From Roseovarius nitratireducens (GTDB lineage Bacteria; Pseudomonadota; Alphaproteobacteria; Rhodobacterales; Rhodobacteraceae), in the NCBI RefSeq assembly GCF_002925845.1, contig NZ_PDNI01000065.1, positions 248,001 through 312,000 on the forward strand: DNA of 64,000 nt, written 5' to 3'. Shown here in pieces: positions 50,920 through 61,216 of this stretch (position 1 is its first letter; each line of letters opens with the position of its first letter). The notes under the pieces are model-generated. The model ran no database searches and had not been told where the DNA came from. It was given only the letters and a program-made list of their open reading frames with translations. The position numbers and the translations under genes were made by a program.

Positions 50920-51813
50920 TTATTCTGCCGCGCCGGTATAGGTGGCGCGGTAATGCTCCATCTGCATCCGCGTGGCCAGCACCGCGTTCTGCATCAGCAC
51001 CGACACCGTCACCGGCCCCACCCCGCCCGGCACCGGCGTGATCCAGCCCGCCACCTCGGCGCAGCTATCGAAATCGGCGTCGCCCACCGTCTTGCCGCCC
51101 TCCGGCGTCTCGACCCGGTTGATGCCGATGTCAATGAGCGCCGCGCCGGGCTTGAGCATCTCGCCGGTGACCAGCCCGGGCTTGCCCACTGCCACGAACA
51201 CCACGTCCGAGGCGCGCGAATGCATCGGCACCGAGCGTGTCATGTGATGGCACACCGTCACCGTCGCGCCCAGCCCCATCATCAGAAAGGCAATCGGCTT
51301 GCCGACGATCTCGGAATGCCCGATCACCGTCACGTCCAGCCCCTCGAGGCCGAGCGGCAGCGTCTTGAGGATTTCCACCGCCGCCACCGCGGTGCACGGC
51401 CCGAGCGCGAGATCGTTGTAGACGATATTGCCGATCGAGGCGGGGTGCATCCCCTCCACGTCCTTGAGCGGGTGCACCGCCTTTTGCAGCGCCTTGACCG
51501 GGATATGCGCGGGCAGCGGACGCTGGATGATGATGCCGTTGACGCGCGGGTCGGCGTTGAGCCCGGTCAGCACCCCGGTCAACTGCTCCAGCGAGATGTC
51601 CGCGGGATAGGCGCGGGTCTCGAATTCCACCCCCGCCTGCTCGGCCGCGCGGCCCTGGTTGCGCACGTAGATTTCGGCGGCGGCGGTGTCGCCCACGCTG
51701 ACCGACACCAGCCGCGGCATCCAGCCCGTCTCGGCCAGCGCCTGCGCCTGCGCACGGGTGTCCGCGCGCATGCGGGTGGCGATGGCCTTGCCGTCGATGA
51801 CCTGTGCGCGCAT
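50920..51813 (-). CDS. Diverged FolD paralogue lacking the cyclohydrolase lysine
   Basis: 297 residues, aligned end to end with the adjacent folD. The FolD fold is kept ([43 protein letters not shown]), but key sites differ. The YxxxK lysine is Gln53 ([11 protein letters not shown]), Asp121 is Glu120 (LKDVEGMH), PCTPxG is PCTAVA, and the cofactor loop GRS is GHS ([11 protein letters not shown]). In characterised FolD proteins the lysine is needed for cyclohydrolase activity, so this one may be a dehydrogenase only, possibly with altered NAD(P) preference. ATG 51811-51813. It lies 17 bp upstream of folD and 65 bp downstream of fhs. Confidence 0.88.
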   Translation of the reverse strand: MRAQVIDGKAIATRMRADTRAQAQALAETGWMPRLVSVSVGDTAAAEIYVRNQGRAAEQAGVEFETRAYPADISLEQLTGVLTGLNADPRVNGIIIQRPLPAHIPVKALQKAVHPLKDVEGMHPASIGNIVYNDLALGPCTAVAAVEILKTLPLGLEGLDVTVIGHSEIVGKPIAFLMMGLGATVTVCHHMTRSVPMHSRASDVVFVAVGKPGLVTGEMLKPGAALIDIGINRVETPEGGKTVGDADFDSCAEVAGWITPVPGGVGPVTVSVLMQNAVLATRMQMEHYRATYTGAAE

Positions 51814-51878
51814 GTCGCTCTCCCGCCAACGTGTCGCGGGGCCCGGTCGCCTGCGCGACACGGGCCCCGCGGAGAGGA

Positions 51879-53555
51879 TCAGAACAAGCCTTCGATCTGG
51901 CCCGCATCGTTGAGGCGGATGTTCTCCGCCGCCGGGCGCGAGGGCAGGCCCGGCATGGTCATGATCTCACCACAGACCACCACGACGAACCCCGCCCCTG
52001 CCGACAGCCGCACCTCGCGGATCGGCACCGAATGCCCGGTGGGCGCGCCGCGCCGGTTCGGGTCGGTGGTAAAGCTGTATTGCGTCTTGGCCATGCAAAC
52101 GGGCAGGTTGCCATAGCCCTGCGCCTCCCAGTCCTTCAACTGGTTGCGGATCTTGGCATCGGCCAGCACCTCGTCGGCGCGGTAGATCGACTTGGCGATG
52201 CGCTCGATCTTGTCGAACAGCGGCAGCTCGTCGCGGTAAAGCGGGGCGAATTGCGAGGCGCCGCTCTCGGCGATCTCGATCACCTTCTGCGCCAGCGCCT
52301 CGGCACCCTCGCCGCCGTACTCCCAGTGGCGGCTGAGCACCGCCTCGCTGCCCTGCGTCTCGACATAGGCCTTGACCGCCGCGATCTCGGCATCGGTGTC
52401 GGTGACGAAATGGTTGATCGCCACGACCACCGGCACGCCAAAGGACTTGAGGTTGCCGATATGCCGCCCGAGATTGGCGCAGCCCTCCTCGACGGCCTCG
52501 ACATTCTCGGCCCCCAGATCGGCCTTGGCCACGCCGCCATTCATCTTCATCGCCCGCACGGTCGCCACCAGAACCACGCAATCGGGCGCGAGCCCGGCCT
52601 TGCGGCACTTGATGTTCATGAACTTCTCGGCGCCCAGATCGGCGCCAAAGCCCGCTTCGGTCACCACGTAATCGCTCAGCCGCAGCGCGGTGTTGGTGGC
52701 AATGACCGAGTTGCAGCCATGCGCGATGTTGGCGAACGGCCCGCCATGCACGAAGGCGGGGTTGTTCTCCAGCGTCTGCACCAGGTTGGGCTGCATCGCG
52801 TCCTTCAGCAGCACGGTCATCGCGCCCTCGGCCTTGATGTCGCGGCAGAATACCGGCGTCTTGTCGCGGCGATAGGCCACGATCATCGCGCCGAGCCGCT
52901 CCTCGAGATCCTTGAGGTTCTTCGACAGGCACAGGATCGCCATCACCTCCGACGCGACGGTGATGTCGAACCCGCCCTCGCGCGGAAAGCCGTTGGCGAC
53001 GCCGCCGAGGCTCACGTTGATCTGCCGCAGCGCGCGGTCGTTCATGTCCACCACCCGGCGCCAGACCACCCGGCGCACGTCGATATCCTGCTCGTTGCCC
53101 CAGTAGATGTGGTTGTCGATCATCGCCGACAGCAGGCTGTGCGCGCTGGTGATGGCGTGGAAATCGCCGGTGAAATGGAGGTTCATGTCCTCCATCGGCA
53201 CGACCTGCGCGCGCCCGCCGCCCGCGGCGCCGCCCTTCATGCCGAAATTCGGGCCGAGGCTCGCCTCGCGGATGCAGACCGTGGCCTTCTTGCCAAGACG
53301 GTTCAGCCCGTCACCGAGCCCCACGGTGGTGGTGGTCTTGCCCTCGCCCGCGGGGGTGGGGTTGATCGCGGTCACGAGGATCAGCTTGCCGGTCTTGTTG
53401 CCCTCCACCGAATCGATGAAATCCTGGCTCACCTTGGCCTTGTCATGGCCGTAGGGCAGCAGGTGATCGGACGGGATGCCCAGCTTGGCACCGATCTCCT
53501 GGATCGGTTTCTTCTGGGCTTCGCGCGCGATCTCGATGTCGGATTTATAGCTCAT
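51879..53555 (-). CDS. fhs: Formate-tetrahydrofolate ligase
   Basis: 558 residues. ATP-dependent formation of 10-formyl-THF from formate and THF, or the reverse in C1 oxidation. N-terminal [20 protein letters not shown], the P-loop [40 protein letters not shown] and [20 protein letters not shown] are diagnostic. GGAAAGGACC precedes the ATG. Together with the two folD genes it forms a methyl/C1-oxidation unit typical of roseobacters that use methylated compounds. Confidence 0.96.
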   Translation of the reverse strand: MSYKSDIEIAREAQKKPIQEIGAKLGIPSDHLLPYGHDKAKVSQDFIDSVEGNKTGKLILVTAINPTPAGEGKTTTTVGLGDGLNRLGKKATVCIREASLGPNFGMKGGAAGGGRAQVVPMEDMNLHFTGDFHAITSAHSLLSAMIDNHIYWGNEQDIDVRRVVWRRVVDMNDRALRQINVSLGGVANGFPREGGFDITVASEVMAILCLSKNLKDLEERLGAMIVAYRRDKTPVFCRDIKAEGAMTVLLKDAMQPNLVQTLENNPAFVHGGPFANIAHGCNSVIATNTALRLSDYVVTEAGFGADLGAEKFMNIKCRKAGLAPDCVVLVATVRAMKMNGGVAKADLGAENVEAVEEGCANLGRHIGNLKSFGVPVVVAINHFVTDTDAEIAAVKAYVETQGSEAVLSRHWEYGGEGAEALAQKVIEIAESGASQFAPLYRDELPLFDKIERIAKSIYRADEVLADAKIRNQLKDWEAQGYGNLPVCMAKTQYSFTTDPNRRGAPTGHSVPIREVRLSAGAGFVVVVCGEIMTMPGLPSRPAAENIRLNDAGQIEGLF

Positions 53556-53682
53556 GTCCGGTCCTTTCCCTGGGCGGGGTGGGGGTTTGCGTCACCCCCG
53601 CCTATAACGGCTTTGCCCACGCACGAGAGAGGCGAATCCGACATATCCCGCCCCACTTGCGGCGGGCTGTCGCAGGCGCGCG

Positions 53683-54279
53683 TCAGCTGCGCATACAATC
53701 GTGTTCCGACCATGCCGGCTGATCGGGGATGTGCAGTCGCAGCATCTCGCCCAGCGCGATTCGCCCCTCGCGCTCGACCCAGGCGGTGACGCCCCGCCGC
53801 CCCTCCGACGCTGGCTTGAAGCCCTTGCCAAGCCCCGGCATGTGCCGCTCGATCACCCGGGCAGGCAGTTGGCAGGGGCGGTTCTCCATGTCGATCACGA
53901 GGGTCGCGCCCGACGGCCCTTGCAGGCGCGACGAGGGCGGCACATGGGTGAAATCGGGGATGCCCTCGATCACCAGCGACGCGCCCAGCCAGGCGGGCGC
54001 GAGCGCCTCCACCCCCATCTCCGCCGCGATCGCCGCCATCTCCTCGGCCGACAGCACCGACAATTGCCGCACGTTGGCGATCTCGGTGTCCCGGGGGTGC
54101 TGCGCCACGACCCGGCTGCACGAGGGCCGCGTGCGTCCGCCATGCGCCTCGCCCGCGATCCCGGCGAATGTCAGATCGGCCGCCTCCAGCGGCTCTGCCT
54201 CCAGCCGCGCCTCGCGATCCGTCACCCGGCCCAGCCACACCACACGCGCGGTGAACTCCGTCGGTTTCAATGCCGGCAT
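53683..54279 (-). CDS. MOSC-domain protein
   Basis: 198 residues. MOSC domain: FAGIAGEAHGGRTRPSCSRV contains the conserved Cys proposed to bind sulfur, and ENVRQLSVLS-like IANVRQLSVLSAEEMAAIA, LVIEGIPDFTHVPPSSRL and WVEREGRIALGEMLRLHI follow. MOSC proteins act on sulfur or molybdenum-cofactor substrates or reduce N-hydroxylated compounds. Not linked here to the Mo-cofactor operon at 1.5-5.8 kb. ATG 54277-54279. Confidence 0.82.
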   Translation of the reverse strand: MPALKPTEFTARVVWLGRVTDREARLEAEPLEAADLTFAGIAGEAHGGRTRPSCSRVVAQHPRDTEIANVRQLSVLSAEEMAAIAAEMGVEALAPAWLGASLVIEGIPDFTHVPPSSRLQGPSGATLVIDMENRPCQLPARVIERHMPGLGKGFKPASEGRRGVTAWVEREGRIALGEMLRLHIPDQPAWSEHDCMRS

Positions 54280-54293
54280 GGCCGCCCTCCGCG

Positions 54294-54318
54294 CTTCATC
54301 TTGCCAGAAATATCCGCC
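54294..54318 (-). repeat. Short 3'-UTR intergenic motif, copy 6
   Basis: Minus strand GGCGGATATTTCTGGCAAGA, a variant of the motif. It lies 25 nt beyond the tam stop. Confidence 0.5.
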
Positions 54319-54342
54319 CCGCAGGGCCGCTTTCCATCCCGC

Positions 54343-55131
54343 TCAGACCGTGAGGGTAAAGAACAGCCGCCGGAACGGGAACAGCACCGTGCCATCGGCG
54401 CGCACCGGATAGGCGGTGTGCATCACCTCCTCGTAGCGGCGGATGATCTCGGCCTTCTCGTCCGGCTCCAGCATCGCCAGCACCGGGCGGGCATAGGTGC
54501 TCTCGGTGTAGCGGCGCACCGGGTGGCTGCCCGGCTCGGCGGTCAGGCGCTGGTAGTAATCGGTCTCCCACAGCCGTAACTGCCCCAGCCCGGCCAGCAA
54601 CTCCTCGTAGCGCACCGGTGCCATCACGCCGGGGGTGCCCATCTTGCCGGTCCCGCCGGGGCGGAACTCCTCGGCAAGGCTCAGCCAGACGCGGTGCGAG
54701 GGCGCCTTGTTCTGATGCGGCATCTGCACGGCGAGCGTGCCGCCCTTGCCCAGCATCCCGGCCAGCCGGGGCATCAGCACCTCGTGGTTGCCGACCCAGT
54801 GCAGCACCGCGTTGGAATAGATCATCCCCGGCGCGCGGCGCGGGTGCCACTCGGCGATGTCGGCCTGCTGGATCGCGTCGTATCCGCCCCCCGCCCGCGC
54901 CTTTTCCAGCATGGCGGGGCTCGCATCCACGCCGATCAGGCTGCGCCCGGGGGCACGGGCGCGCAACGCGTCGGCCATCGCCCCGTTGCCGCAGCCAAGG
55001 TCGACCACCTCGCCCGCCCCCATCTGCCCGACCGCGTTCAACAAATCGAGAGCGGGGCGCAGACGCTGATCCCGGAACCGTGCATAGGCCCCGGGATTCC
55101 AGTCCTGCTGCTGGGGCGCGGCCCGGCTCAC
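54343..55131 (-). CDS. tam: Trans-aconitate 2-methyltransferase-like protein
   Basis: 262 residues. SAM-dependent methyltransferase: motif [21 protein letters not shown], acidic residue in [16 protein letters not shown], and [20 protein letters not shown] followed by [19 protein letters not shown], closely matching Tam. The C-terminal [20 protein letters not shown] fits too. Its start overlaps the ftsH stop by 4 nt. Confidence 0.85.
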   Translation of the reverse strand: MSRAAPQQQDWNPGAYARFRDQRLRPALDLLNAVGQMGAGEVVDLGCGNGAMADALRARAPGRSLIGVDASPAMLEKARAGGGYDAIQQADIAEWHPRRAPGMIYSNAVLHWVGNHEVLMPRLAGMLGKGGTLAVQMPHQNKAPSHRVWLSLAEEFRPGGTGKMGTPGVMAPVRYEELLAGLGQLRLWETDYYQRLTAEPGSHPVRRYTESTYARPVLAMLEPDEKAEIIRRYEEVMHTAYPVRADGTVLFPFRRLFFTLTV

Positions 55132-57056
55132 GTCGAGGGCTCGGGCTCCAGCCCGCCATCGCCGCCCTCACCGCCGCGCGAGGATTTGGGCTTGGTCTTG
55201 GGAACGGCGATGACAGAGGGTTTCTCGGTCACCGGTGCGCTGCCCTCGTCGTCGCCCGGTTCCGGCGGATCGCCCGCCATCACGCGGCGAATCTCGTCGC
55301 CGGTCAGCGTCTCGTATTCCAGCAGTCCCTCGGCCAGCCGCTCCCATTCCTTGCGGCGCTCCTCGAGGATAGACTTGGCTTTCTGGTAGGCCTCGTCGAT
55401 GAGGCGGCGCACCTCCTCCTCGATCAGCTCCTTGGTATGCGCCGAGATCGAGAAGCCACCAGCGGCATTGCCCATGTAGCCCTCGTGCGCCTGCTCGTAA
55501 TCGACATTGCCGACCTTGTCCGACATACCCCAGCGCATCACCATCGCGCGCGCCAGCCCGCTGGCCTGCTGAATGTCGCCCGCCGGGCCGTTCGAGACGT
55601 TGTCCTCGCCGTACTTGAGGATTTCCGCCGCCTTGCCGGCCATCGTCATCGCCAGCTTTTCCTCGCATTCCGAGCGGTGCCAGTTCAGCCGGTCGATCTC
55701 GGGCAGGCTGACAACCATGCCCAGCGCGCCGCCGCGCGGGATGATCGTCGCCTTGTACACGGGGTCGCATTTCGGCAGGGTGAGTCCCACCACCGCGTGC
55801 CCGGCCTCGTGAAACGCGGTCTTTTCCTTCTGGTCGTCGGTCAGCACCATCGAGCGGCGCTCGGCCCCCATCATCACCTTGTCCTTGGCATTCTCGAAAT
55901 CGACCATGGTGACAAACCGGCGGCCTACCCGCGCGGCGGTCAGCGCCGCCTCGTTGACGAGGTTGGCGAGGTCCGCACCGGAGAATCCGGGCGTGCCGCG
56001 CGCGATCAGGCGCAGGTCAACATCCGGGCCCAGCGGCGTCTTGCGGGCATGCACGCCGAGGATCTTCTCGCGGCCCTTGATGTCGGGGTTGGGCACCGTC
56101 ACCTGCCGGTCGAAACGGCCGGGGCGCAGCAGCGCGGGGTCCAGCACGTCCTTGCGGTTGGTGGCGGCGATGATGATCACGCCCTCGTTGCTCTCGAACC
56201 CGTCCATTTCCACCAGAAGCTGGTTCAGCGTCTGCTCGCGCTCGTCATTGCCGCCGCCATAGCCCGCGCCACGGTGGCGGCCCACGGCGTCGATCTCGTC
56301 GATGAAGACGATACAGGGCGCGTTCTTCTTGGCCTGCTCGAACATGTCGCGCACGCGCGAGGCGCCCACGCCCACGAACATCTCGACAAAATCGGAACCC
56401 GAGATGGTAAAGAACGGCACCCCCGCCTCGCCCGCGATGGCGCGCGCGAGCAGCGTCTTGCCGGTGCCCGGCGGGCCCACCAGTAGCGCGCCCTTGGGGA
56501 TCTGCCCGCCAAGGCGGCGGAATTTCTGCGGGTTGCGCAGGAACTCGACGATCTCCTCAAGCTCTTCCTTCGCCTCGTCGATACCGGCCACGTCGTCGAA
56601 GGTGACGCGCCCGCTCTTCTCGGTCAGCATCTTTGCCTTGGACTTGCCAAAGCCCATCGCACCGCCCTTGCCGCCGCCCTGCATCCGGTTCATGAAATAA
56701 ATCCACACGCCGATCAGCAGCAGGAACGGCAGGAGCGAGATCAGGAAGGACTGGAACCCCGATTGATCCTGGCTCTCGGCCTTGACGGCAACGCCGTTCT
56801 CGATCAGCCGCTGCGTGATCTCGGCATCCTCGGGGCGGATGGTGGTGTATTGCGCACCGTCGGTGCCGCGGTAGCGGATCGTCTCGCCGTCGATCGTGGC
56901 CTCGCTGACCGAGCCTTTATCGACCGCGGTCACGAACTCCGAGTAGGGGACCGCCTGGCTTTGCAGCGTGTTGCCCGATCCGCTGAACAGGTTGAACAGT
57001 GCCAGGATCAGCAGGAACAGGATCAGCCAGAAGGCGATGTTGCGCGCGTTACCCAA
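55128..57056 (-). CDS. ftsH: ATP-dependent membrane zinc metalloprotease FtsH
   Basis: 642 residues. Degrades misfolded membrane proteins and short-lived regulators. N-terminal helix [18 protein letters not shown], a periplasmic loop, a second helix [22 protein letters not shown] module with Walker [18 protein letters not shown], Walker [19 protein letters not shown] and [23 protein letters not shown]; protease site [13 protein letters not shown] (HExxH). The start codon is TTG 57054-57056 with GGGAG 7 nt upstream. Downstream of tilS, the usual gene order. Confidence 0.96.
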   Translation of the reverse strand: MGNARNIAFWLILFLLILALFNLFSGSGNTLQSQAVPYSEFVTAVDKGSVSEATIDGETIRYRGTDGAQYTTIRPEDAEITQRLIENGVAVKAESQDQSGFQSFLISLLPFLLLIGVWIYFMNRMQGGGKGGAMGFGKSKAKMLTEKSGRVTFDDVAGIDEAKEELEEIVEFLRNPQKFRRLGGQIPKGALLVGPPGTGKTLLARAIAGEAGVPFFTISGSDFVEMFVGVGASRVRDMFEQAKKNAPCIVFIDEIDAVGRHRGAGYGGGNDEREQTLNQLLVEMDGFESNEGVIIIAATNRKDVLDPALLRPGRFDRQVTVPNPDIKGREKILGVHARKTPLGPDVDLRLIARGTPGFSGADLANLVNEAALTAARVGRRFVTMVDFENAKDKVMMGAERRSMVLTDDQKEKTAFHEAGHAVVGLTLPKCDPVYKATIIPRGGALGMVVSLPEIDRLNWHRSECEEKLAMTMAGKAAEILKYGEDNVSNGPAGDIQQASGLARAMVMRWGMSDKVGNVDYEQAHEGYMGNAAGGFSISAHTKELIEEEVRRLIDEAYQKAKSILEERRKEWERLAEGLLEYETLTGDEIRRVMAGDPPEPGDDEGSAPVTEKPSVIAVPKTKPKSSRGGEGGDGGLEPEPST

Positions 57057-57214
57057 TATAGATCTCCCGAAATGAGGTCATCGTGCCCATAGCACGGGGC
57101 GTTAGTACCTTAAATAGATATTGGCCGCCGGGGTTCAATGAAAGAATGGGCTTTTGAACGGTCGCTGCCCGTGGCGCGCGGTCGCGGATATGCGCCTGCT
57201 TGCCGCGAAATGCC

Positions 57215-58462
57215 TCAGCCAGAAACCCTGTCCAGATAATCCCCGAACCCGCGCAGCAGGTCCAGCCGCCAGCCATTGGGCCACCCCGCCAGCGGCGCGG
57301 CAACGAGGGTATCGCCCCGCCACAGCCCCGGGCTCGCCAGTGCCGAGCCGTGCGGCAGCCCGCCCGCGCGCCAGTCAGGGCAGGCGCGCAGGCCCACGGG
57401 CCCCAGTGCCGCCACCGTGGCCCGCCCGGGGCCACCCTTGGCGCGCCAGCGCCCGTCCCACACGGCCCCGGCGGGCGCGCGCAGCCCCGCCACCGCGCGG
57501 TATTCCCGCGCCAGCCGCAGATGATCGCGCCCGGCGCTCAGCACGCAGCCCTGCAAATTCATGCGCCGCCCCGCGCGCGCGGCCTCGAGAAACGCCACCC
57601 CCGCCGCACCGCGCGGCGGATAATCCTGCCCGGTCATCCACGCGATCCCCGCCAGCAACAGCCGCCGCGCCGTCTCGTCGGGGAGGGCATCGAAACCGTC
57701 GCGCCGCCACAGAAGGTCGCCGCCCTCCTCCCGCGCGATTTCCTCCGCCGCGCGGCGGGCGCAGACGCCGAGCGCCACGCGCGCCTCGCGCAGCCGCCCC
57801 GCCGCCGCCGCCAGCGTCCCGGCATCGAGGCCGAGCGGCCCGAGCGTGGCCAGCGCGGCGCGCGCGCGGGTGCGGTCGTAGGCCGGATCATCGTTGGTGG
57901 GATCGTCTGCCCACGCCACCCCCCGCGTCCGCAGCATGTCGCGCAGGTCATCGCGCCCGAGCATCAGCATGGGCCGATGAAAGGTGACACCCTCCGCGCA
58001 CCAGCGCGCCCGCATCGCCGCCAGCCCGTCCACGCCCGCACCCCGCGCCAGCCGCATGAGAAAGGTCTCGGCCACGTCGTCGGCGGTGTGGCCGATGGCC
58101 ACGTCCGCGATCCCCTGCCGCCGCGCCCATCCCGCCAGCAGCCGGTAGCGCGCGCGCCGCGCCGCATCGGGCAGGTTGCCCCGCGCCCCCTGCCCGTCCC
58201 AGCGCAGGCTATCGTGGCCGATCCCCAACCCGGCACAAGCCCGCGCCACCTGCGCGGCCTCGTCGCGCGCCTCGGGGCGCAGCCCATGATCGACGGTCGC
58301 CACGCGCAGGGCGGGGCCGCCCTCTTCGCGCCAGTCATCGAGGATGTGCAACAGCGCCAGCGAATCGCTGCCGCCCGATACCGCCACGCCCAAGACCTCG
58401 GGCGGGGCCGCGCCGAAATGCGCGCGCACCGCCCCCCCGAGCGCCGCGCCCTCGCCGCTCAC
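57215..58462 (-). CDS. tilS: tRNA(Ile)-lysidine synthetase TilS
   Basis: 415 residues. Converts C34 of tRNA-Ile(CAU) to lysidine using ATP and lysine. The PP-loop GVAVSGGSDSLALLHILDDW is near residue 30; GHTADDVAETFLMRLARGAG and the RPMLMLGRDDLRDMLRTRGV segment are typical. The C-terminal half is less conserved, as usual. GTG start overlaps the cpoB stop by 4 nt. Confidence 0.93.
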   Translation of the reverse strand: MSGEGAALGGAVRAHFGAAPPEVLGVAVSGGSDSLALLHILDDWREEGGPALRVATVDHGLRPEARDEAAQVARACAGLGIGHDSLRWDGQGARGNLPDAARRARYRLLAGWARRQGIADVAIGHTADDVAETFLMRLARGAGVDGLAAMRARWCAEGVTFHRPMLMLGRDDLRDMLRTRGVAWADDPTNDDPAYDRTRARAALATLGPLGLDAGTLAAAAGRLREARVALGVCARRAAEEIAREEGGDLLWRRDGFDALPDETARRLLLAGIAWMTGQDYPPRGAAGVAFLEAARAGRRMNLQGCVLSAGRDHLRLAREYRAVAGLRAPAGAVWDGRWRAKGGPGRATVAALGPVGLRACPDWRAGGLPHGSALASPGLWRGDTLVAAPLAGWPNGWRLDLLRGFGDYLDRVSG

Positions 58463-59295
58463 GAACAGTCGAGCCGGGCCATCTCCGCCTCTGCCTCGGC
58501 CACCGCTTCCGCACCGGGATAGCGCGGCGCGACCTGCCCCAGCGTCACGCAGGCGTCCTCGGTCTGGCCCAGCCGCCCCAGTGCCCGGCCCAGCAGGTAG
58601 AGCGCCTGCGCCGCCTCCGGGCCGTCTGGCGCGGCGCTGAACGTGTCGAGAAAGGCGCGTGCCGCGGCGCCTTGCTGCCCGTCCGCCTCGAGCGCCCGGC
58701 CCCGCAACAACCTCGCCTGCCCGCTCAGCGGGCTGCCGGGGTAATCGGCGAGGAAGGTCGCGAGTTGCTCGGCGGCCTGCGCGTGCTCGCCGGCCTCGAA
58801 GGCCGCTTGCGCGCGCTCGAAATCATCGCGCTCGCCCACGGCGAGCTGCGGGCCGTCGCTCTCGTCCCCGCCGTCTCCCGCGCCGGGACTCGTGCCGCCA
58901 CCCGTGTTGGGGGCCACCCCGCCCAGCGTGTCGCCCGGCTCCAGCCCGGCGATGTCGCAGCCCGGCTCCATCTCGCAGAGGCGAAACTCCAGGTCGCCCA
59001 CGCGGTTGGTGCCGTCGCGCACCACCCGGTCGATGCGGAATTCCAGCTCCTCGGTCTTGCCCGTCAGCCGCTCCACCTGGGCCTCGATCGCGTTGACGCG
59101 GTCGAGCATCGGGCCGCCACCCGCCGGCTGCGCGGCCCCGCCCGTGGTGCTCAGCTCGCGCTTGAGCTTCTGCAACTCGACGAACAGCACCGTCAGTTCC
59201 TGCCGGATGTCGGCCAGCGTTTCAGCGCCCTGCGCCGCCGCCCCTGCGGGGGCGAGGAGCAGCGTTAGCGCGATGGCCTTGAGCGTTGCGCGCAT
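58459..59295 (-). CDS. cpoB: Tol-Pal coordination protein CpoB (YbgF)
   Basis: 278 residues. Periplasmic partner of TolA that links Tol-Pal with septal peptidoglycan synthesis. Signal peptide MRATLKAIALTLLLAPAGAA; coiled coil LADIRQELTVLFVELQKLKR at residues ~28-75; Ser/Gly/Asp-rich linker; C-terminal TPR repeats (FERAQAAFEAGEHAQAAEQL, FLADYPGSPLSGQARLLRGR). Directly downstream of pal. Confidence 0.92.
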   Translation of the reverse strand: MRATLKAIALTLLLAPAGAAAQGAETLADIRQELTVLFVELQKLKRELSTTGGAAQPAGGGPMLDRVNAIEAQVERLTGKTEELEFRIDRVVRDGTNRVGDLEFRLCEMEPGCDIAGLEPGDTLGGVAPNTGGGTSPGAGDGGDESDGPQLAVGERDDFERAQAAFEAGEHAQAAEQLATFLADYPGSPLSGQARLLRGRALEADGQQGAAARAFLDTFSAAPDGPEAAQALYLLGRALGRLGQTEDACVTLGQVAPRYPGAEAVAEAEAEMARLDCS

Positions 59296-59305
59296 GGCTC
59301 CGGCC

Positions 59306-59809
59306 TCAGCTTACGGACCCGGCGGCGAGCACCGTCACCGCGCGCCGGTTCTTGGTATAGCACGCCTCTTCGCTGCAAATCTCGATCGGGCGTTCCTTGC
59401 CATAGCTCACGGTGCGCAGCCGGTTGTCGGCCACGCCGCGGCTGACGAGGTAATCGCGCACCGAGTTCGCCCGCCGCGCGCCCAGCGCGAGGTTGTATTC
59501 GCGCGTGCCCTGCTCGTCGGCATGGCCTTCGATGACGGCGGTGTAATCGCTGTTGGTCATCAGCCATTGCGCCTGCGCGTCAAGCGTGGACTGCGCCTGC
59601 GCCGACAGCGTGGACTGGTCCACGGCGAACAGCACGCGGTCGCCAACGGCCTGCTGGAAGTAGGCCGACGACGTCGGGTCCGAGGCCGCGCCCGACAGCC
59701 CGGCACCGCCCGTGCCGGAACCGTCGCCGTCGGCGAACCGGTCGGGATTGGTGCAGGCGGCGAGCGCCAGTCCGGCCACCAGGATGATCGTCTTGCTCAG
59801 ATAGGTCAT
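59306..59809 (-). CDS. pal: Peptidoglycan-associated lipoprotein Pal
   Basis: 167 residues. Lipobox LALAAC with Cys19; Gly/Ser-rich tether; OmpA-like domain at residues ~55-165 with RVLFAVDQSTLSAQAQSTLD, VIEGHADEQGTREYNLALGA and RRANSVRDYLVSRGV, which bind diaminopimelate in the cell wall. Outer-membrane anchor of the Tol system. The ATG lies behind GGGAAAATGCAAC. Confidence 0.95.
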   Translation of the reverse strand: MTYLSKTIILVAGLALAACTNPDRFADGDGSGTGGAGLSGAASDPTSSAYFQQAVGDRVLFAVDQSTLSAQAQSTLDAQAQWLMTNSDYTAVIEGHADEQGTREYNLALGARRANSVRDYLVSRGVADNRLRTVSYGKERPIEICSEEACYTKNRRAVTVLAAGSVS

Positions 59810-59827
59810 GTTGCATTTTCCCTTTTC

Positions 59828-59833
59828 ATTATA
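59828..59833 (-). promoter_or_regulatory. Candidate -10 element for pal
   Basis: TATAAT on the minus strand, 18 bp upstream of the pal start codon, in the 78-bp tolB-pal gap. No good -35 hexamer at normal spacing, so confidence is low. Confidence 0.3.
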
Positions 59834-59887
59834 CGTGTCATACCACAGGCCGCAGCCCAAGAAAACGCGCGCTCTCGCACACGCCGG

Positions 59888-61216
59888 TCACTCCTGCAGC
59901 GGCCCCCATGAGGGGTCGCTCGCGCCGCCATTCGTGGGCACCTGCCGCAGGTTGCGGCCGGTGATATCCACCGTGTAGAGCCGCGCCTCGCCCTGTTCTC
60001 CCCGCGTCTCGCGGGTGAACATGATGACGCGGCCATTGGGCGCCCATGTCGGCCCCTCGTCGAGGAAGGACGCGGTGAGAAGCCGCTCCTCGCTGCCATC
60101 GGTGCGCATCACGCCGATATGAAAACGGCCCTCCGCCTGCTTGGTAAAGGCGACGAGATCGCCGCGCGGCGACCAGACCGGCGTGCCATAGCGCCCGCGG
60201 CCAAAGCTGATGCGCTGCGCCTCGCCGCCGCGCGCCTCCATGATGTAGAGTTGCGGGCTGCCCGAGCGGTCACTCTCGAACACGATGCGGCTGCCGTCCG
60301 GGCTGTAGCTGGGCGCGGTCTCGATCGAGGGCGCGTTGGTCAGCCGCACGCTGGCACCGCTGGCGATGTCCATCGTGTAGAGGTCCGTATTGCCGCCCTG
60401 CGTCAGCGAATAGAGCACCGTGCGCCCGTCGGGCGAAAAGCGCGGGGCGAAACTCATCGTGCCGTCCAGGGTGGGCAGCGCCCGGCGGCCCACATCGGCC
60501 ACGTCGAGCAGGTAGATGCGCGGGAACCCCGTCTCGTAGCTGGTATAGAGCACCCGGTCGCCGGTGGGCGAGAAGCGCGGCGCCAGCACGATGGTCGAGG
60601 CATCGGTGAGATAACGCAGGTTCGCGCCGTCGTAATCCACGATCGCCAGCCGCTTGGCGCGCTCGCCCTTGGGGCCGCTTTCCGACACGAACACCACGCG
60701 GCTGTCGAAATATCCGCCTTCGCCGGTGATCCGGGAATAGACCTGGTCGGCCACCTTGTGCGCGATCCGCCGCCAGCCGTCCTCTTCGCCCACTAGCTGC
60801 TGGCCGCGGCCCAGCTCCTGCCCGGCAAACACGTCGTGGATGCGGAACTTGACCACCACCCGCCCGGCGCCGTCGAGGCTCACCGCGCCGGTGACCAGCG
60901 CCTGCGCGTTGATCGCGCGCCAGTCGGCAAACTGCACCGGGCTGTCGAAATTGGTGATGCGGCCGATATGCGCCTCGGCGGGGATCTCGCGAAACAGGCC
61001 GGTGCCGCTCAGGTCGGCGGCGATGACGCGCGCGATGCGGGTGGCTAAATCGCGCGCCTGCGCACTCTCGGCCACGAGATCGGGCACGGCAAACGGCATC
61101 GGCTCGATGACGCCCTCGGTGATCTCGAGTCGGAGCGGGCCGGAATTCTCCTGGGCGGTGGCTGGCATCGCCCAGAACGTCAGGGCCGCGAGGAGGGTCA
61201 GGAAAGAACGTATCAT
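59888..61216 (-). CDS. tolB: Tol-Pal system protein TolB
   Basis: 442 residues. Periplasmic protein that binds Pal and TolA. Signal peptide [22 protein letters not shown]-terminal domain with [20 protein letters not shown]; then a beta-propeller of repeated Ser-Pro-Asp/Thr-Gly units ([46 protein letters not shown]). Its ATG overlaps the tolA stop by 4 nt. Confidence 0.96.
   Translation of the reverse strand: MIRSFLTLLAALTFWAMPATAQENSGPLRLEITEGVIEPMPFAVPDLVAESAQARDLATRIARVIAADLSGTGLFREIPAEAHIGRITNFDSPVQFADWRAINAQALVTGAVSLDGAGRVVVKFRIHDVFAGQELGRGQQLVGEEDGWRRIAHKVADQVYSRITGEGGYFDSRVVFVSESGPKGERAKRLAIVDYDGANLRYLTDASTIVLAPRFSPTGDRVLYTSYETGFPRIYLLDVADVGRRALPTLDGTMSFAPRFSPDGRTVLYSLTQGGNTDLYTMDIASGASVRLTNAPSIETAPSYSPDGSRIVFESDRSGSPQLYIMEARGGEAQRISFGRGRYGTPVWSPRGDLVAFTKQAEGRFHIGVMRTDGSEERLLTASFLDEGPTWAPNGRVIMFTRETRGEQGEARLYTVDITGRNLRQVPTNGGASDPSWGPLQE

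Noticed and set aside
51804-53789. 661-codon frame antisense to fhs
   Set aside because: Shadow of a highly conserved gene; translation is His/Arg-rich and without motifs.
54618-56486. 622-codon frame antisense to ftsH and tam
   Set aside because: Same reason; ftsH is unambiguous on the opposite strand.
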